Positions 47,514-57,474 of a stretch of DNA of 64,000 nt are shown piece by piece. Location of the stretch: contig JABLUY010000005.1 of NCBI GenBank assembly GCA_013306675.1, forward strand, positions 255,934 to 319,933, in the 5' to 3' direction. This DNA is from Thraustochytrium sp. TN22 (taxonomy: Eukaryota; Sar; Bigyra; Thraustochytrida; Thraustochytriidae). The position numbers were made by a program, and so were the translations under genes. The first letter of the stretch is position 1. Each line of letters begins with the position of its first letter. The notes beneath the pieces were generated by a model. The model made no database searches. It saw only the letters and a list, made by a program, of their open reading frames with translations, and was not told the DNA's origin.

Positions 47514-49836
47514 GCTCCGCCGCGCTCCGCCGCGCGCGCCACCGGGTCTGCGCGCCCGCCGCCGCCGCCGCCGCCGCCGCCTCGACTGGATGCTCGCTCG
47601 CCTGACTCTGCCTCTGACTCCGGCTCACTGTCAGGCTGCCGCGGCTGCGACTGACTCGACGGGGCCGACTCGGCCCTCCGACAGTAGGCTAGCTCGACTC
47701 AACTCGACTCGACTCGACTCGACTCGCCGCGCGCGGGCGCGTGCACGGGCGTGCCGGGGGCACGCGCCGCGCCGCGCCGCCGCGCCGCCGCGCGCCGACC
47801 CGGCGCGCGCGCTGCGTTTCGCCGCGGCGCTCCGGCGCCTGCCCCCTCGCGCCGACTCGCGCTCTGCGCCCGCATGGGCGCGGGCAGACGGGATCCAACC
47901 GCGGCACGCGGGGGCGGCGGGAAAGTCCCTGCGGTTCGAGGGAATGAAGGGGGAGAGCGCCGCGGCGCGCGCGAGCGCGAGGAGCGATCCTGATGCGTTC
48001 TGCAGTGCGCGCTGCGAGAACTGCAAATGGTGCCGGCGCTGGCGGCGGGCCAAGCCGGGCTAAGACTTCGTGCGACTTCGCTATGCGTCAAGGTGGCGCC
48101 GCCCGCGAGAGCGCACTGTTCTTCGTGCGTATGCTCAGTCTTCTAGGAGACGCCTTCGTCGCTTTCAAGATTCCTTCCCCCCTTGGTCTGTGCTGGAGTT
48201 CTTGTCAGCATTTCCGACCTTCATTCTCATCCTCATCCTCACTCGCGCCTGGCTGCTTTTCCAGGGGCTCGTCGCGATGACATGATTTGAACGAAGATCA
48301 TGTTCGATGAACCCTGGAACGACCCACGATCATTTTGCCTTGGAGTCGATCATTTGGATTGTGCTTGGCCTTCCAGTTGTTACTGAGCAGGTTGCTAGGC
48401 TTGCTCAAGATCGAGCACCAGACCGGTGTCCGCCAACGACACGCCCATCTGCTCCGTGACCAGCATGAGGCGGCGCATTCGCGGACGTCGGCGTCGCAGC
48501 ACACCAGGCGCATGATGTTCACGCCCTGCAGGTCTGCCAGATGTGCAAACACGCAAGGCTCGGCGCGCCAGGCGCCTTGGCAGCACGGACGAGATGCCGT
48601 TGCGCACAGGGTTGCGCTGATCTCGATGCAACATTCTTCCGCAAAGCCAGAGTCTGCGGCTGCCGCTGCCGCCGACGACTGGCTTATCATTTGCCCCAGC
48701 CTCCAGCACGCCGGCCCTGAGAGCCTGCACGTCGCTTTCGGTCTCTTCGTCCAAAGGGCACCCCGTAGTGTGCAGAGGTCATGTGGTTCTCCTTGAACTT
48801 CGTCCTCGTACGGGCCAGCGCAACCGCTTCCTTGAGATCATGCGTTTTTTACGGCCAAAAGAGCACTGGCTGGTGCTCATGATGTACTTCGAGTAGACCC
48901 AAGCGAAGGAGGCCGAGACGTCGACGTTGCTGGGATGGACCGGAGATCGCCTTGAGTCGTCTGCAGTCGGCGTCCGCCTGTGCAGCGGTCGAGTCTTGAG
49001 CGTCAGTTTCGCTTGCGCCTGCCGGCTCGGGCATGCGAAAAAAAGGCCGTCCGGGCTGGCCAAACATCACCTTGGCGCGGCCTTCGCGTCGCGCGGGAGC
49101 GCCTGCCCATTTGCTCCAAGTCACGAGCGCACCTCTTCGCGCTGCAGCCCTGATCGCCACGCTGCACGTGCTGCACCTGCAAGTGCCAGGGCCGCACTGG
49201 CACTGCAGTGGGCCTGAGTTACACTGCTGGCACTGCAACACAGATCGCCACAGTCAGAGCAGAGCAGTCACGGCGGTTCGCGGCGCTTGTCTGCCAGTGC
49301 AGTGCCGGCGCTTGCGTCAGACTCACTGTCAGCTGCAGTGGGCTCGGACTCGGCCCCGGACGGCAGCGCCCACAGTCTGGCGTTACGTGGCGTAGCACGC
49401 CTCCGAGTCCGAGTCGGCGGGCTCGCGGCTCAGGAGCCTCACTGCAGCTGCCAGAAGGCAGTGTTTCATTCCTCTCTCAAGACACACGCAACCAAGTTCA
49501 CGGCTCGCGCGTTTACGCCATTCCCGCCGAATTTGCCGGCCCGCTGCTGGCTGTCGTTTGGCCTAAAAAGCGCCTCAACTTACCTTACTACTTCACCGGC
49601 GGCGCGCGCAAGCTTCATCACGACCAAACTCGCCCTCGCTCGCTGGCGGGTCGCCAAGCAAACCCTCGCCTCCTCTCGCGCCCCCCTTGGGCTCCTCCGC
49701 GCGGCCGGCGCTGTCTCGCCCCCCGCGGCGCTGCACTGCGCTGCGCAGCGGCGGCACGGGCTAGCAGCTAGCAAGCTCAGCGCGTGCCGCGGCCGGCGCT
49801 ACGCTTTGGCCGGCCGCGAGGATCGCGCGCAGCATC
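47454..49836. other. 2.4-kb intergenic region with repeats and possible gene remnant
   Basis: It contains GCC runs next to the ankyrin ATG, an ACTCG pentamer array near 47697-47728, a possible frameshifted remnant at 48395-48754, many CACTGCAGTGC-like short palindromes between 49190 and 49340, and a GAGTCCGAGTCGG motif near 49402. No intact gene is supported. Confidence 0.5.
48395..48754 (-). pseudogene. Possible decayed coding remnant with frameshift
   Basis: On the minus strand one frame reads CVFAHLADLQGVNIMRLVCC and then breaks down. The next frame, offset by one base, continues RRLMLVTEQMGVSLADTGLV and stops at 48395. The two look like a single domain split by an indel. There is no start, no family match that I recognise and no paralogue in the window, so this is tentative. 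Confidence 0.25.
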
Positions 49837-51081
49837 ATGTGTGAGGTGGCCGTGAACGTGACGTGCGTCGACAACGTGGACTGCCCGGACAACGAGCTGT
49901 GCTACGCCGGGGTGTCGTGGTACGAGTCCGGCGAGTACTCGACGTCGACGGCGTGCTCCCGGGCCGGGTGCTACTGCAACACCTTCTACGGCTTCACAGG
50001 GCCGACTTGCAGTGAGCTGAGCACGTCCTCGTACGTGACAATCGTGTGGAACATGATCTCCTTCGCGGTGGGCATCACGGCGGCGGTGCTCGTCATCGTG
50101 GCGGCGGTGCGCCTGCAGAAGCGCAATAAGCTGCGGTCCAGCCTCGCCATGGAGACCACGCTGGTGCTCACCTTCGTGAGCTCGCTGTCGGCCGGGTTAT
50201 GGGCGCTCATGGTCGCGCTCTCGGCGGCCGTGGTGAGCGGGCCGTCGCCGCCCTCCTGGCACAGGAGCGACCAGTACAAGGGCCGCTACAACGCGCCGAG
50301 CATCGCCTTTGGCCCGATCGCGGTGGCGCTCGGTGCCCTCGCGCTGCTCCACGTGAGCCTGACGTGGCTGGAGATTGCCATCAACTCGGGCCGCCTCACG
50401 GCGCACCAGAGCTCGCAGCTTCGCGCCACTCGCAAGTACGTGCTGGCCTTCGAGTTCTTCTCCGTCGCGGCCGGTATCATTGGCACGAGCTACGAGAGCG
50501 CGGTCGGCCGCAGCATCCTGGGCTTCGTGCTCATTCCACTCATCATTATGCTCATCATCTCCTACATCTCCGGCGCCATCTACCTTCGACGCCTGCTGCG
50601 CCAAGCCACCAGGGCGCACTCCGAGATGAGCGCCATGACGAGCTCCACGCGCGGCGCCGGCTCGGGCCGCTCAGACCCGGTCGTCGCGCCGCCCTCCTTC
50701 AGCGAGGACTCCGGGCCGGAAGACAACAAGGGCGGCTTCGCCATCATCCGCCCCGCCACCTCGCGCTCTAGCGCCGCCACGGAGGGCAGCAAGAAGTCGC
50801 GCCGCCCGCGCCCGGGCCGCAAGCCTGCGCAGGTCTTCGTCGCTGCCATGATCAAGGTGCGGAACACCGTCCTGGTCATTATCACTGGCTTGCTCTTCTT
50901 CCTCGCCGCCACCGTCGGCATCTCCTCCATTGACAACGCCGCCGACGGCGGCTGGAAGGAGATATCCCCACCCGACGTCTTCCCGTACATCAAGGTCTTT
51001 CACCACATGCAGATGACCTGCATTGCCGGCTGCCTTCTTGCCGTCGCCATCTACGTCAACCCCACGGACAAGCTCCCGTGA
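49837..51081 (+). CDS. Seven-TM receptor-like protein with Cys-rich EGF-like N-terminus
   Basis: 414 residues from the ATG at 49837. Residues 1-60 hold eight cysteines in an EGF-like spacing ending CYCNTFYGFTGPTCSE. No classic signal peptide is seen, so an upstream exon is possible. Seven hydrophobic helices follow: about 68-90 (WNMISFAVGITAAVLVIVAA), 105-133, 150-175, 190-210, 222-245, 347-370 and 386-405. The third intracellular-type loop between TM5 and TM6 is about 100 residues, Ser/Arg/Pro-rich. Topology and an extracellular Cys-rich head fit an adhesion- or slime-mould-type GPCR, but no DRY or NPxxY motif is evident. The family is therefore unassigned. Confidence 0.75.
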   Translation: MCEVAVNVTCVDNVDCPDNELCYAGVSWYESGEYSTSTACSRAGCYCNTFYGFTGPTCSELSTSSYVTIVWNMISFAVGITAAVLVIVAAVRLQKRNKLRSSLAMETTLVLTFVSSLSAGLWALMVALSAAVVSGPSPPSWHRSDQYKGRYNAPSIAFGPIAVALGALALLHVSLTWLEIAINSGRLTAHQSSQLRATRKYVLAFEFFSVAAGIIGTSYESAVGRSILGFVLIPLIIMLIISYISGAIYLRRLLRQATRAHSEMSAMTSSTRGAGSGRSDPVVAPPSFSEDSGPEDNKGGFAIIRPATSRSSAATEGSKKSRRPRPGRKPAQVFVAAMIKVRNTVLVIITGLLFFLAATVGISSIDNAADGGWKEISPPDVFPYIKVFHHMQMTCIAGCLLAVAIYVNPTDKLP

Positions 51082-51791
51082 TTCCATCGGGCTGACCCGT
51101 CTGCGCCGCCTGCCCTTGTCCGCCCATTTTGACCATCATAGCGCGCGTGTACGACACGCGCGCGCACGGACTCGGAGCACTGCATGTCGAGCGTCGCGAT
51201 ACGATCTGAATGATCTCTGACTGAGCAGTACATAATAGTAGTAAGTAGCCGTAGCCTAGCTTCACGGTTCGCTCGAGCTCGAGCTAGCTGGTTAGCTAGC
51301 TGGCCAGCAACCCTTCTGGCTGGCTGCCGGTGCCGCCGACGAACAAAGTCGCGTACATTCATCGGCCACTTGTTGGCAACGACGAACAAAGTCGCGTACA
51401 CCCATTGGCAACAGCCACCTGCCTGGCCGGCCACCAGACATTCGGCGTCCGAGGATTGTCACTCGCCGCCTCATCGAGGCCATCCTGCGGCCCGCCTGGC
51501 TGCCTGCCGCAATTCTCCAGCACTGGCACCGCCACGTGGACCACTCCACGCGCGGCGAGCACCGTCGTGGCGGTCTCGCGGCCGTCCTGCTGATCAGTGA
51601 GACTGAAAGGCAACGATGTCAAGACTTGGAAGGCACCTGTCAAACCAAAAGTCCGAGCCGCCGCTTGAGATCAGCCGCGCCGGCAGAGTCACTGTCGCGT
51701 CCGCGACTCTCGCAGGCCGGGCAGACCGCCAACGAGAAGGTGAACGCGGAGCCGCAGAGGAGGAGGACTGGCGCTGGGCCGAAGAAGAAAG
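51082..51791. other. Intergenic region with short direct repeat
   Basis: No gene is supported. A perfect 21-bp direct repeat (CGACGAACAAAGTCGCGTAC plus A) occurs at 51337-51357 and 51380-51400. The promoter of the downstream peptidase should lie here; a GTCCGAGCC is at 51651 and a GTCACTGTCGC at 51688. Confidence 0.5.
51337..51400. repeat. 21-bp direct repeat pair
   Basis: Two identical 21-bp copies begin 43 bp apart, and the interval also repeats TTGGCAAC. A short tandem duplication or a pair of protein-binding sites would both explain it. Confidence 0.85.
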
Positions 51792-53579
51792 ATGGCGAGG
51801 CCGGGGCCGCGACCGCTGCACCGGTGCTGGGTCTGCGCGACGCGCGAGGAGGGCCTCGTGCACGAGCCAGGCCTGCGCGCCAAGGCGACGGCCGCGCTGG
51901 AGGACGCCGACCCGGTGGGCGCCTCCGTCCGCTCGCTGCGCGCGCTCGACCGCGTTGCGCGGGCAAGCGGCACGCTGGCGGTGGTGGCCGTGGCGCTGCT
52001 GCTCGCCGCGGCGCAGCCGGTGGACGCCCAGGGCGGCGCGTCGGCCACGTGGGCGCACAGCGGCTCGCTCGCGCTGGCGCCCGTGCTGGCTGCCGCGCTG
52101 GGCATCCTGGCCGTGGCGCTGGCGTCCAATGTGGCAATGCTCCCGGACCTCCAGGTGGTCGGCCGCGTCATGGTCGAGGAGTCGCCCATCCCGCACGCCG
52201 AGGTGCGCCGCTTGGGCGAGACGCTGGCGGCCGCCATCCGCTTGCGCACCATCTCGCACGACGCAGATTCGGATCAGCAGCTCGACACGCAGGCCTTTCT
52301 GGACCTGCACCGCCTGCTGGAGTCCAGCTTCCCGCTCACGCACGCCAGCGACCACGTGCGCCGCGACGTGGTCAACCACTATAGCCTGCTCTACGAATGG
52401 ACCGGCGTCGACCCGAGCCTGGAGCCCGTCGTGCTTTGTGCGCACCTGGACGTGGTCCCGGCACCGCAGGCGGCGCGCTGGAAGGTGGACCCATTCTCTG
52501 GCCACATTGACGAGGACGGCGTCATCTGGGGCCGCGGCGCCATCGACAACAAACACAACGTCGTCAGCCTGCTGGACGCCGTGGAGCGTCTCCTGGCGCA
52601 AGGCACGGCGCAACCGCCCCGGACCGTGTACCTGGCGTTCGGTCACGACGAGGAGATTGGCGGCCACGACGGCGCCGCGATGCTGGCCAAGGTCCTGCGC
52701 AAGCGCCTCGACGGCAGGCGGCCGTCCTTCGTCATGGACGAGGGCCCCTTTGTGATCCATGGCATTGTCCCGGGCGTCGTCAAGCCCGTGGCCCTCATTG
52801 GCACCTCCGAGAAAGGCGCCTGCACGGCCAAGATCACCGTGGACTGCGTGCCACCCGGCCACTCGTCCATGCCGGGCCCGGAGACCAACATTGGTGTGCT
52901 CTCGCGCGCGCTGGACCGCCTCGAACGTCGCCCCTTCGCGGCGCACATGGACAACCACGTCAACAATCTGCGCTTCCTCGGCTCGCAGCTGCCAGTCTGG
53001 CTGCGTCTGGTCGTGGCCAACAACTGGCTCTTCGAGCCCGTGCTGCGCCGCATCACGCTCGCCTCGCCGCAGACTGCCGCCGCCGTGCGCACGACCACGG
53101 CCATCACGCGCTCGCGCGCTGGCGACAAGATCAACACCATACCGGGCGAGGCCGTTGCCTGGGTCAACCATCGCATCCACCCCAGCGACACCAGCGCTGA
53201 AGCCGTGCTCGCGTTCGACCGCTCAGTCATTCGCGACCCGCGCGTGCGCGTCGAGGAGTACAAGGAAGGCGGCGACGCCTACCTGCCGCCCGCTCCGTGC
53301 TCTTCTCCCGACACGCCCCAGTTCAAGCGCCTCCAGCGCACCGTGGCCCAGGTCTTCGACGCGCCCGTGCTCCCGGTCATCATGGTTGGCAACACCGACA
53401 CGCGCCACTACTGGGACCTCTTCCCGAATCCTGGCGCCTGCGACATTTACCGTTTTACGCCGGTCGTCTTCCAGCACGTCTCGGACACCTCCATGTTCCA
53501 CGGCATCGACGAGCGCATCTCGCTTGATCAGCTCGACCAGCTTGCCCACTTTTACTACCGCCTCATCGCGGACCTTTGA
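51792..53579 (+). CDS. M20-family metallopeptidase, PM20D1-like
   Basis: PM20D1-type enzymes condense or hydrolyse N-fatty-acyl amino acids; the wider M20 family are zinc aminoacylases and carboxypeptidases. The protein has 595 residues. Residues 60-120 contain two hydrophobic helices (TLAVVAVALLLAAAQPVDA and LALAPVLAAALGILAVALA) that anchor it to a membrane, against one in the human protein. The catalytic core has HLD at 218-220 (first zinc ligand), GRGAIDNK with bridging Asp252, GHDEEIGG with the Glu287/Glu288 base and ligand, the PPGHSSMPG dimerisation-lid segment, GNTDTRHYW, and FHGIDERIS near the end with the last zinc histidine. All metal-site elements are intact, so activity is likely. 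Intronless. Confidence 0.9.
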   Translation: MARPGPRPLHRCWVCATREEGLVHEPGLRAKATAALEDADPVGASVRSLRALDRVARASGTLAVVAVALLLAAAQPVDAQGGASATWAHSGSLALAPVLAAALGILAVALASNVAMLPDLQVVGRVMVEESPIPHAEVRRLGETLAAAIRLRTISHDADSDQQLDTQAFLDLHRLLESSFPLTHASDHVRRDVVNHYSLLYEWTGVDPSLEPVVLCAHLDVVPAPQAARWKVDPFSGHIDEDGVIWGRGAIDNKHNVVSLLDAVERLLAQGTAQPPRTVYLAFGHDEEIGGHDGAAMLAKVLRKRLDGRRPSFVMDEGPFVIHGIVPGVVKPVALIGTSEKGACTAKITVDCVPPGHSSMPGPETNIGVLSRALDRLERRPFAAHMDNHVNNLRFLGSQLPVWLRLVVANNWLFEPVLRRITLASPQTAAAVRTTTAITRSRAGDKINTIPGEAVAWVNHRIHPSDTSAEAVLAFDRSVIRDPRVRVEEYKEGGDAYLPPAPCSSPDTPQFKRLQRTVAQVFDAPVLPVIMVGNTDTRHYWDLFPNPGACDIYRFTPVVFQHVSDTSMFHGIDERISLDQLDQLAHFYYRLIADL

Positions 53580-53923
53580 TGATGGTAAGTTAACACAGAA
53601 AAGCGACAAAACGTATACGAGCTCTTTGATCGCGGAGTCGTGCCGTGCGCACGACACGTCGCGACACGCCGCGACACGCCCAGGCGCCTGCGCGGCGGCT
53701 GCGCAGTCTCGTGCGCCACCGCTGTACTTTGAGAGTCGTCCCGCCGGCCCGGTGAAGGCTGTCACCACAGAGTCTGCCCACTCCACTCCACAGACCGGCA
53801 CTCGCCAAGCTTCCCGCCGCTCGTCGCGGGCGGCGCTGCGCGGCGAGGCGCGGCGAGGCGAGGCGAGGCGAGGCGTAGGCTGCCGCGCGGCGCGAGACCG
53901 GAGGCGCAGCGCGCGCTCGCGAC
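53580..53923. promoter_or_regulatory. SLU7 upstream region with GGCGA array
   Basis: 344 bp between the peptidase stop and the SLU7 ATG. A GGCGA pentamer array at about 53841-53876, the same unit as at 9621, lies about 50 bp before the ATG and is probably in the leader. Confidence 0.5.
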
Positions 53924-55939
53924 ATGGCGTCGTCGTCGTCCACGACGTCGGGCGCCATGCTGACGCGCGAGGAGCTGGCGCGCAAGCGCGCGCTGGACGA
54001 GGCGCGCAAGAGCGGCGTGCTGCCGCCGCAGGTGGACAACGAGGGCAACATGATGAACCCGCACGTGCCCGAGTACATGGCAGAGGCGCCGTGGTACCTG
54101 AAGCAGGACGAGGGCGACGGCCTCAAGCACCAGCGGTTGTCCAGGCAGGACAAGGACGCCAAGAAGTTGGACCTGGATGCCTGGTACAAGCGCGGCAAGG
54201 CGGCAGTGGCCGGGCATAAGCGCACGCGCTTCGTCAAGGGCGCCTGCAAGAACTGCGGCGCCACGACGCACAAGGAAAAGGAGTGCATGGAGCGTCCGCG
54301 TAAGCGTGGCGCGTGGAAGACGAACCAGGATCTCGCCGCGGACGACTCGCGCCAGGACAAGCTGGACCTCTCGTACGACGCCGCCCGCGACCGCTGGAAT
54401 GGCTTCGACGCCGACGCGCACATGCGCCAGACCAGCAAGCTGTATGAACGCGCCGAGCAGGAGAAGCGCAAGCAGGCGCAGCGCCAGCGCGACGAAAAGT
54501 TCCGCCAGCGCCAGGAGCGCCGGGCCAAGCGCCGAGCCGAGCGCCAGGCGCGCAAGGACGCGCGCGCCGCGGCCAAGAGGGACAAAGCCGCAACGACTGG
54601 CGGCGAGGCGTCCGGGGAGTCGGGCAGCGACGCGGAGGACGACTCGTCGTCCTCCTCGTCCAGCTCCGGCTCGGGCTCGGACTCGGACGCGGACTCGGAC
54701 GCTGGCGACGACGTCATGGGCGTGCGCCAGCGCGGCGATGAGACCGCCGCCTTTCGCGCCGGCAACAAGGTCAAGGCCGCCGTGCACAGCCTGCGCATCC
54801 GCGAGGACACGGCCAAGTACTTGCGCAACCTGAACGCGGACTCGGCATTTTACGACCCAAAGACGCGCTCCATGCGCGCCAACCCCAATCCAGAGATGCG
54901 CCCGGACGAGGCCGAGTACCGCGGGGACAACTTTGTCAAGGTATCTGGGGACGCCATCGAGCTCGCCAAGGCGCAGGTCTTCGCGTGGGACGCTGCTGGC
55001 CGCGCCGACGGCAGCGGCGCCGGCGACCCCAACGCCGTGCATCTGCAGGCCAACCCGACCCAGGTCTATCTCGCCCAGAAACAGCACGAGGAACGCGCCA
55101 AGAGGGCCAAGGAGATGCGCGAGGCGCAGCTCCGCGACAAGTACGGCGAGGCTGCCCTGGCCGCGACGCGCAAGGCCGACCCGACGCTCGTTGGCGCCGC
55201 CTCCTCCGAATTCATGCAGTACACGCCGGACGGCCGTCCCATCCGCTCGAGCGCCGCCGCCGCCAGGTCGCGGACTGGGCCCCGCTACGAGGAAGACCGC
55301 ATGGAGGGCAACCACACCACCGTGTGGGGCTCCTACTTTGACCGCGAAACCATGCGCTGGGGTTTCCAGTGCTGCTGGCAGACCTCGCGCCGTTCCTATT
55401 GCACGGGCGAGGCAGGCAAGCGAGCCAAGATCGCCGCGTTGGAGCACGCCACCAAGAGCGCTCCCGAGAGGGATACCGAGCAAGACACGCAGCGCAAGCG
55501 GGTACGAGAGGACGAGGTTGGCGGTAGTAGAGCCGACCCGAAGAAGCATCGTCGCGGCGATGAGGCTGACGACAAGACTGAAGGCAGGCCCAAGACAAAC
55601 AAGAAGAAGAACAAGAAGAAGAGGACGACGCGCAGCAAAAAGAGCAAGCGGAGCAAGCGGCGGCGCAGTTCAAGCGACAGCGACAGCTCAAGCGACAGCT
55701 CAAGCGACAGCGGAAGTGACAGTGACAGCGACAGTGGCAGCCGCAGCGAAAACGAACGCGCGAGCAACGGCGGAAAGAGCAACGACAAGGGCGACAGGAA
55801 GAAGACCAAGTCCAAGGCGACCACGCCGCCTCATCGGATCGATCTGCGGGGCGCCGCATCCGAGGCGGAGCTGGAGGCTTACCACCGGTCCCGGGGGCGC
55901 GATGGCGACCCCATGGCGGCCTTCTCCAGCACTTCGTGA
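53924..55939 (+). CDS. SLU7: Pre-mRNA splicing factor SLU7
   Basis: SLU7 acts in the second catalytic step of splicing and helps select the 3' splice site. The 671-residue protein starts with the conserved N-terminal block (YMAEAPWYLKQDEGDGLKHQ, about 45-65). The single CCHC zinc knuckle CKNCGATTHKEKEC follows at 108-121, with MERPRKRGA. The SLU7 core continues with YDAARDRWNGFDADAH, DTAKYLRNLNADSAFYDPKT, MRANPNPEMRPDE and a late HTTVWGSYFDR...FQCCW segment typical of the family. An Asp/Ser-rich insertion lies near 230-265. The C-terminal ~150 residues are a Lys/Arg-Ser/Asp low-complexity tail. Its presence fits a genome with spliceosomal introns. Length is slightly above human (586). Confidence 0.95.
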   Translation: MASSSSTTSGAMLTREELARKRALDEARKSGVLPPQVDNEGNMMNPHVPEYMAEAPWYLKQDEGDGLKHQRLSRQDKDAKKLDLDAWYKRGKAAVAGHKRTRFVKGACKNCGATTHKEKECMERPRKRGAWKTNQDLAADDSRQDKLDLSYDAARDRWNGFDADAHMRQTSKLYERAEQEKRKQAQRQRDEKFRQRQERRAKRRAERQARKDARAAAKRDKAATTGGEASGESGSDAEDDSSSSSSSSGSGSDSDADSDAGDDVMGVRQRGDETAAFRAGNKVKAAVHSLRIREDTAKYLRNLNADSAFYDPKTRSMRANPNPEMRPDEAEYRGDNFVKVSGDAIELAKAQVFAWDAAGRADGSGAGDPNAVHLQANPTQVYLAQKQHEERAKRAKEMREAQLRDKYGEAALAATRKADPTLVGAASSEFMQYTPDGRPIRSSAAAARSRTGPRYEEDRMEGNHTTVWGSYFDRETMRWGFQCCWQTSRRSYCTGEAGKRAKIAALEHATKSAPERDTEQDTQRKRVREDEVGGSRADPKKHRRGDEADDKTEGRPKTNKKKNKKKRTTRSKKSKRSKRRRSSSDSDSSSDSSSDSGSDSDSDSGSRSENERASNGGKSNDKGDRKKTKSKATTPPHRIDLRGAASEAELEAYHRSRGRDGDPMAAFSSTS

Positions 55940-56019
55940 GTCAAGCATGGTGGTAAAACACGGGTCCGGGTTCGGGTCCCAGCACGTTCTCTTTTGGGTT
56001 TTTAATTCACATCATCATG

Positions 56020-57108
56020 TCAAGCAGCGATTTGCGAGAGGACACGTGCCTCCTTTTGCGTTCGGTCGATGGAGACGAGCGAGTTGGCCACGAGGCCGTA
56101 GACGAACTGGATGACCTTGGCGCTGGACAGGCCAAGCGCGTCCGCAATGGCGCGCTTCCAGTCATTGAGCAGCATCTCGCCGCCGTGGTCCTGCAGCAAC
56201 GCGAGGGAGGTGGCCATGGCGCCGGCCTGCCAGCGCGCGCTGGCATGCGGTTCCTGCGCAGCGGCGCGCGCGCCCTCCGACGAGAGCGCCTGGACCATGG
56301 CTTGCCGCATTGCAGCCGCCACGAGCTGCTTCACGCGGGCCTCCTCCTGCAGCGACTCGAGGTGCGCGCGCGTGGCGTTCACCTTGTCACGCAGGCCGCG
56401 CAGGCTGGGGCTGGTCTGCGCGGCCTCGCGCTTGGCCTCCTCGAAGGCGCCCGCCTTGCGCGCGAACTCGTCGCAGGCCGCCGCAGCGCTCGCCATGCGC
56501 CCCGGGTCCGCGCTGCTCGTCGACCCAGCGGCGCTCGCGGGCCGGCCCCGGTCGCCGCCGCTGCCGCTGCCGCCGGACGCCAGCGCACGCAGGTCCTGGA
56601 CGTGGCCGTCGAGTTCGTCGAGCTGCTTGCGCAGCGTGGCGATGCGGCCGCGCGAGACCTCGAGTTTCTCGTCGGCAGCGTTCGCGTCGCCCAGCGCCTC
56701 CTGCGCCTCCCGCAGCTGCTTGCGCACGGCCTCCAGCTGCGCCGTGGCGGCGCCGCGCGCGTCCGAGTCCTCCGGGTCGTCCTGCTGCTGCTGCTCGCGC
56801 TGCCGCAGCTCCAAGCCCGCGCGCCGCGCGCGCAGCTTCTGGTACCTGGCCACGAGCGCCGCCACCTCGTCCGCCTGCGCGCCCTCCCACGCCAGCGCGC
56901 CCACCTCCGCGAGCGTCTTGTCCAGCGGCCTCTCGCGCGTGAACCTGCGCCGTGCGTCCCAGGCCTCCACGGCGACGCGCTCCTCCTCGCCCAGCTCCGC
57001 GCGCAGCCGCACGTGCTCGAGCCCTCCGCGCCGTCCCTCGCGCCCCTTGAGCGCCGCGCAGCTGGCGGCCAGGTGCGCGAGCGCCGCCGCGAGCGCCTCG
57101 TCGCGCAT
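56020..57108 (-). CDS. Coiled-coil protein with helical C-terminal domain
   Basis: 362 residues from the ATG at 57108. Residues 1-190 form Ala/Glu/Arg-rich coiled coil, interrupted by a Gln/Asp patch (EQQQQDDPEDSD). A Ser/Gly-rich linker follows near 190-215, then more helix. The last ~60 residues look like a small globular helical domain (DWKRAIADALGLSSAKVIQF and YGLVANSLVSIDRTQ). I do not recognise the family. It ends 80 bp from the convergent SLU7 stop and is divergent to the GMC oxidoreductase. Confidence 0.7.
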   Translation of the reverse strand: MRDEALAAALAHLAASCAALKGREGRRGGLEHVRLRAELGEEERVAVEAWDARRRFTRERPLDKTLAEVGALAWEGAQADEVAALVARYQKLRARRAGLELRQREQQQQDDPEDSDARGAATAQLEAVRKQLREAQEALGDANAADEKLEVSRGRIATLRKQLDELDGHVQDLRALASGGSGSGGDRGRPASAAGSTSSADPGRMASAAAACDEFARKAGAFEEAKREAAQTSPSLRGLRDKVNATRAHLESLQEEARVKQLVAAAMRQAMVQALSSEGARAAAQEPHASARWQAGAMATSLALLQDHGGEMLLNDWKRAIADALGLSSAKVIQFVYGLVANSLVSIDRTQKEARVLSQIAA

Positions 57109-57474
57109 GTCGGCGGTTGCGCGCTCCCCCGCCCTGGCGCGCGCGCTCGCGGGGCCCTCGCGCCGCCGCTGCCGCCGCCGCGCGCCGCCTGCCGCGCGCC
57201 GCTCTCGCTCGCCCCTCCCCGCCCGCCCGCCCGCCCGCCCGCCGCCGCGCCTGGCTCGCCGGGCGCTGCGGTTCTGCCGCGCGCCGCCCCGCGCGCCGCT
57301 GTGCGCGGCCTCGGGATGCCTGCCTGCCTGCCTGCCTGCCTGCTACTGGGATGCGGCAGACTCGGAGCCGCGTCCCGGCCTCGCGGTCGGCTCGGCTCGG
57401 CTCGAGCGGCGGCGGCGGCGGGCGGGCTGGCGGGCGGGCGAGCGGGCGGGCGGGCAGGCGGGCGGGCAGGCAGG
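57109..57474. promoter_or_regulatory. Divergent promoter region with tetranucleotide arrays
   Basis: 366 bp between the divergent coiled-coil and GMC genes. It contains a TGCC array at about 57317-57343, a CGGGCGGG array near 57425-57465 and an AGACTCGGAGCC motif near 57358, 115 bp before the GMC ATG. Confidence 0.45.

Noticed and set aside
56017-57474. N-terminal 486-residue extension of the GMC oxidoreductase frame
   Set aside because: This part is antisense to a coiled-coil gene and is Leu/Arg/Ala low complexity; GMC sequence begins only after the ATG at 57475.
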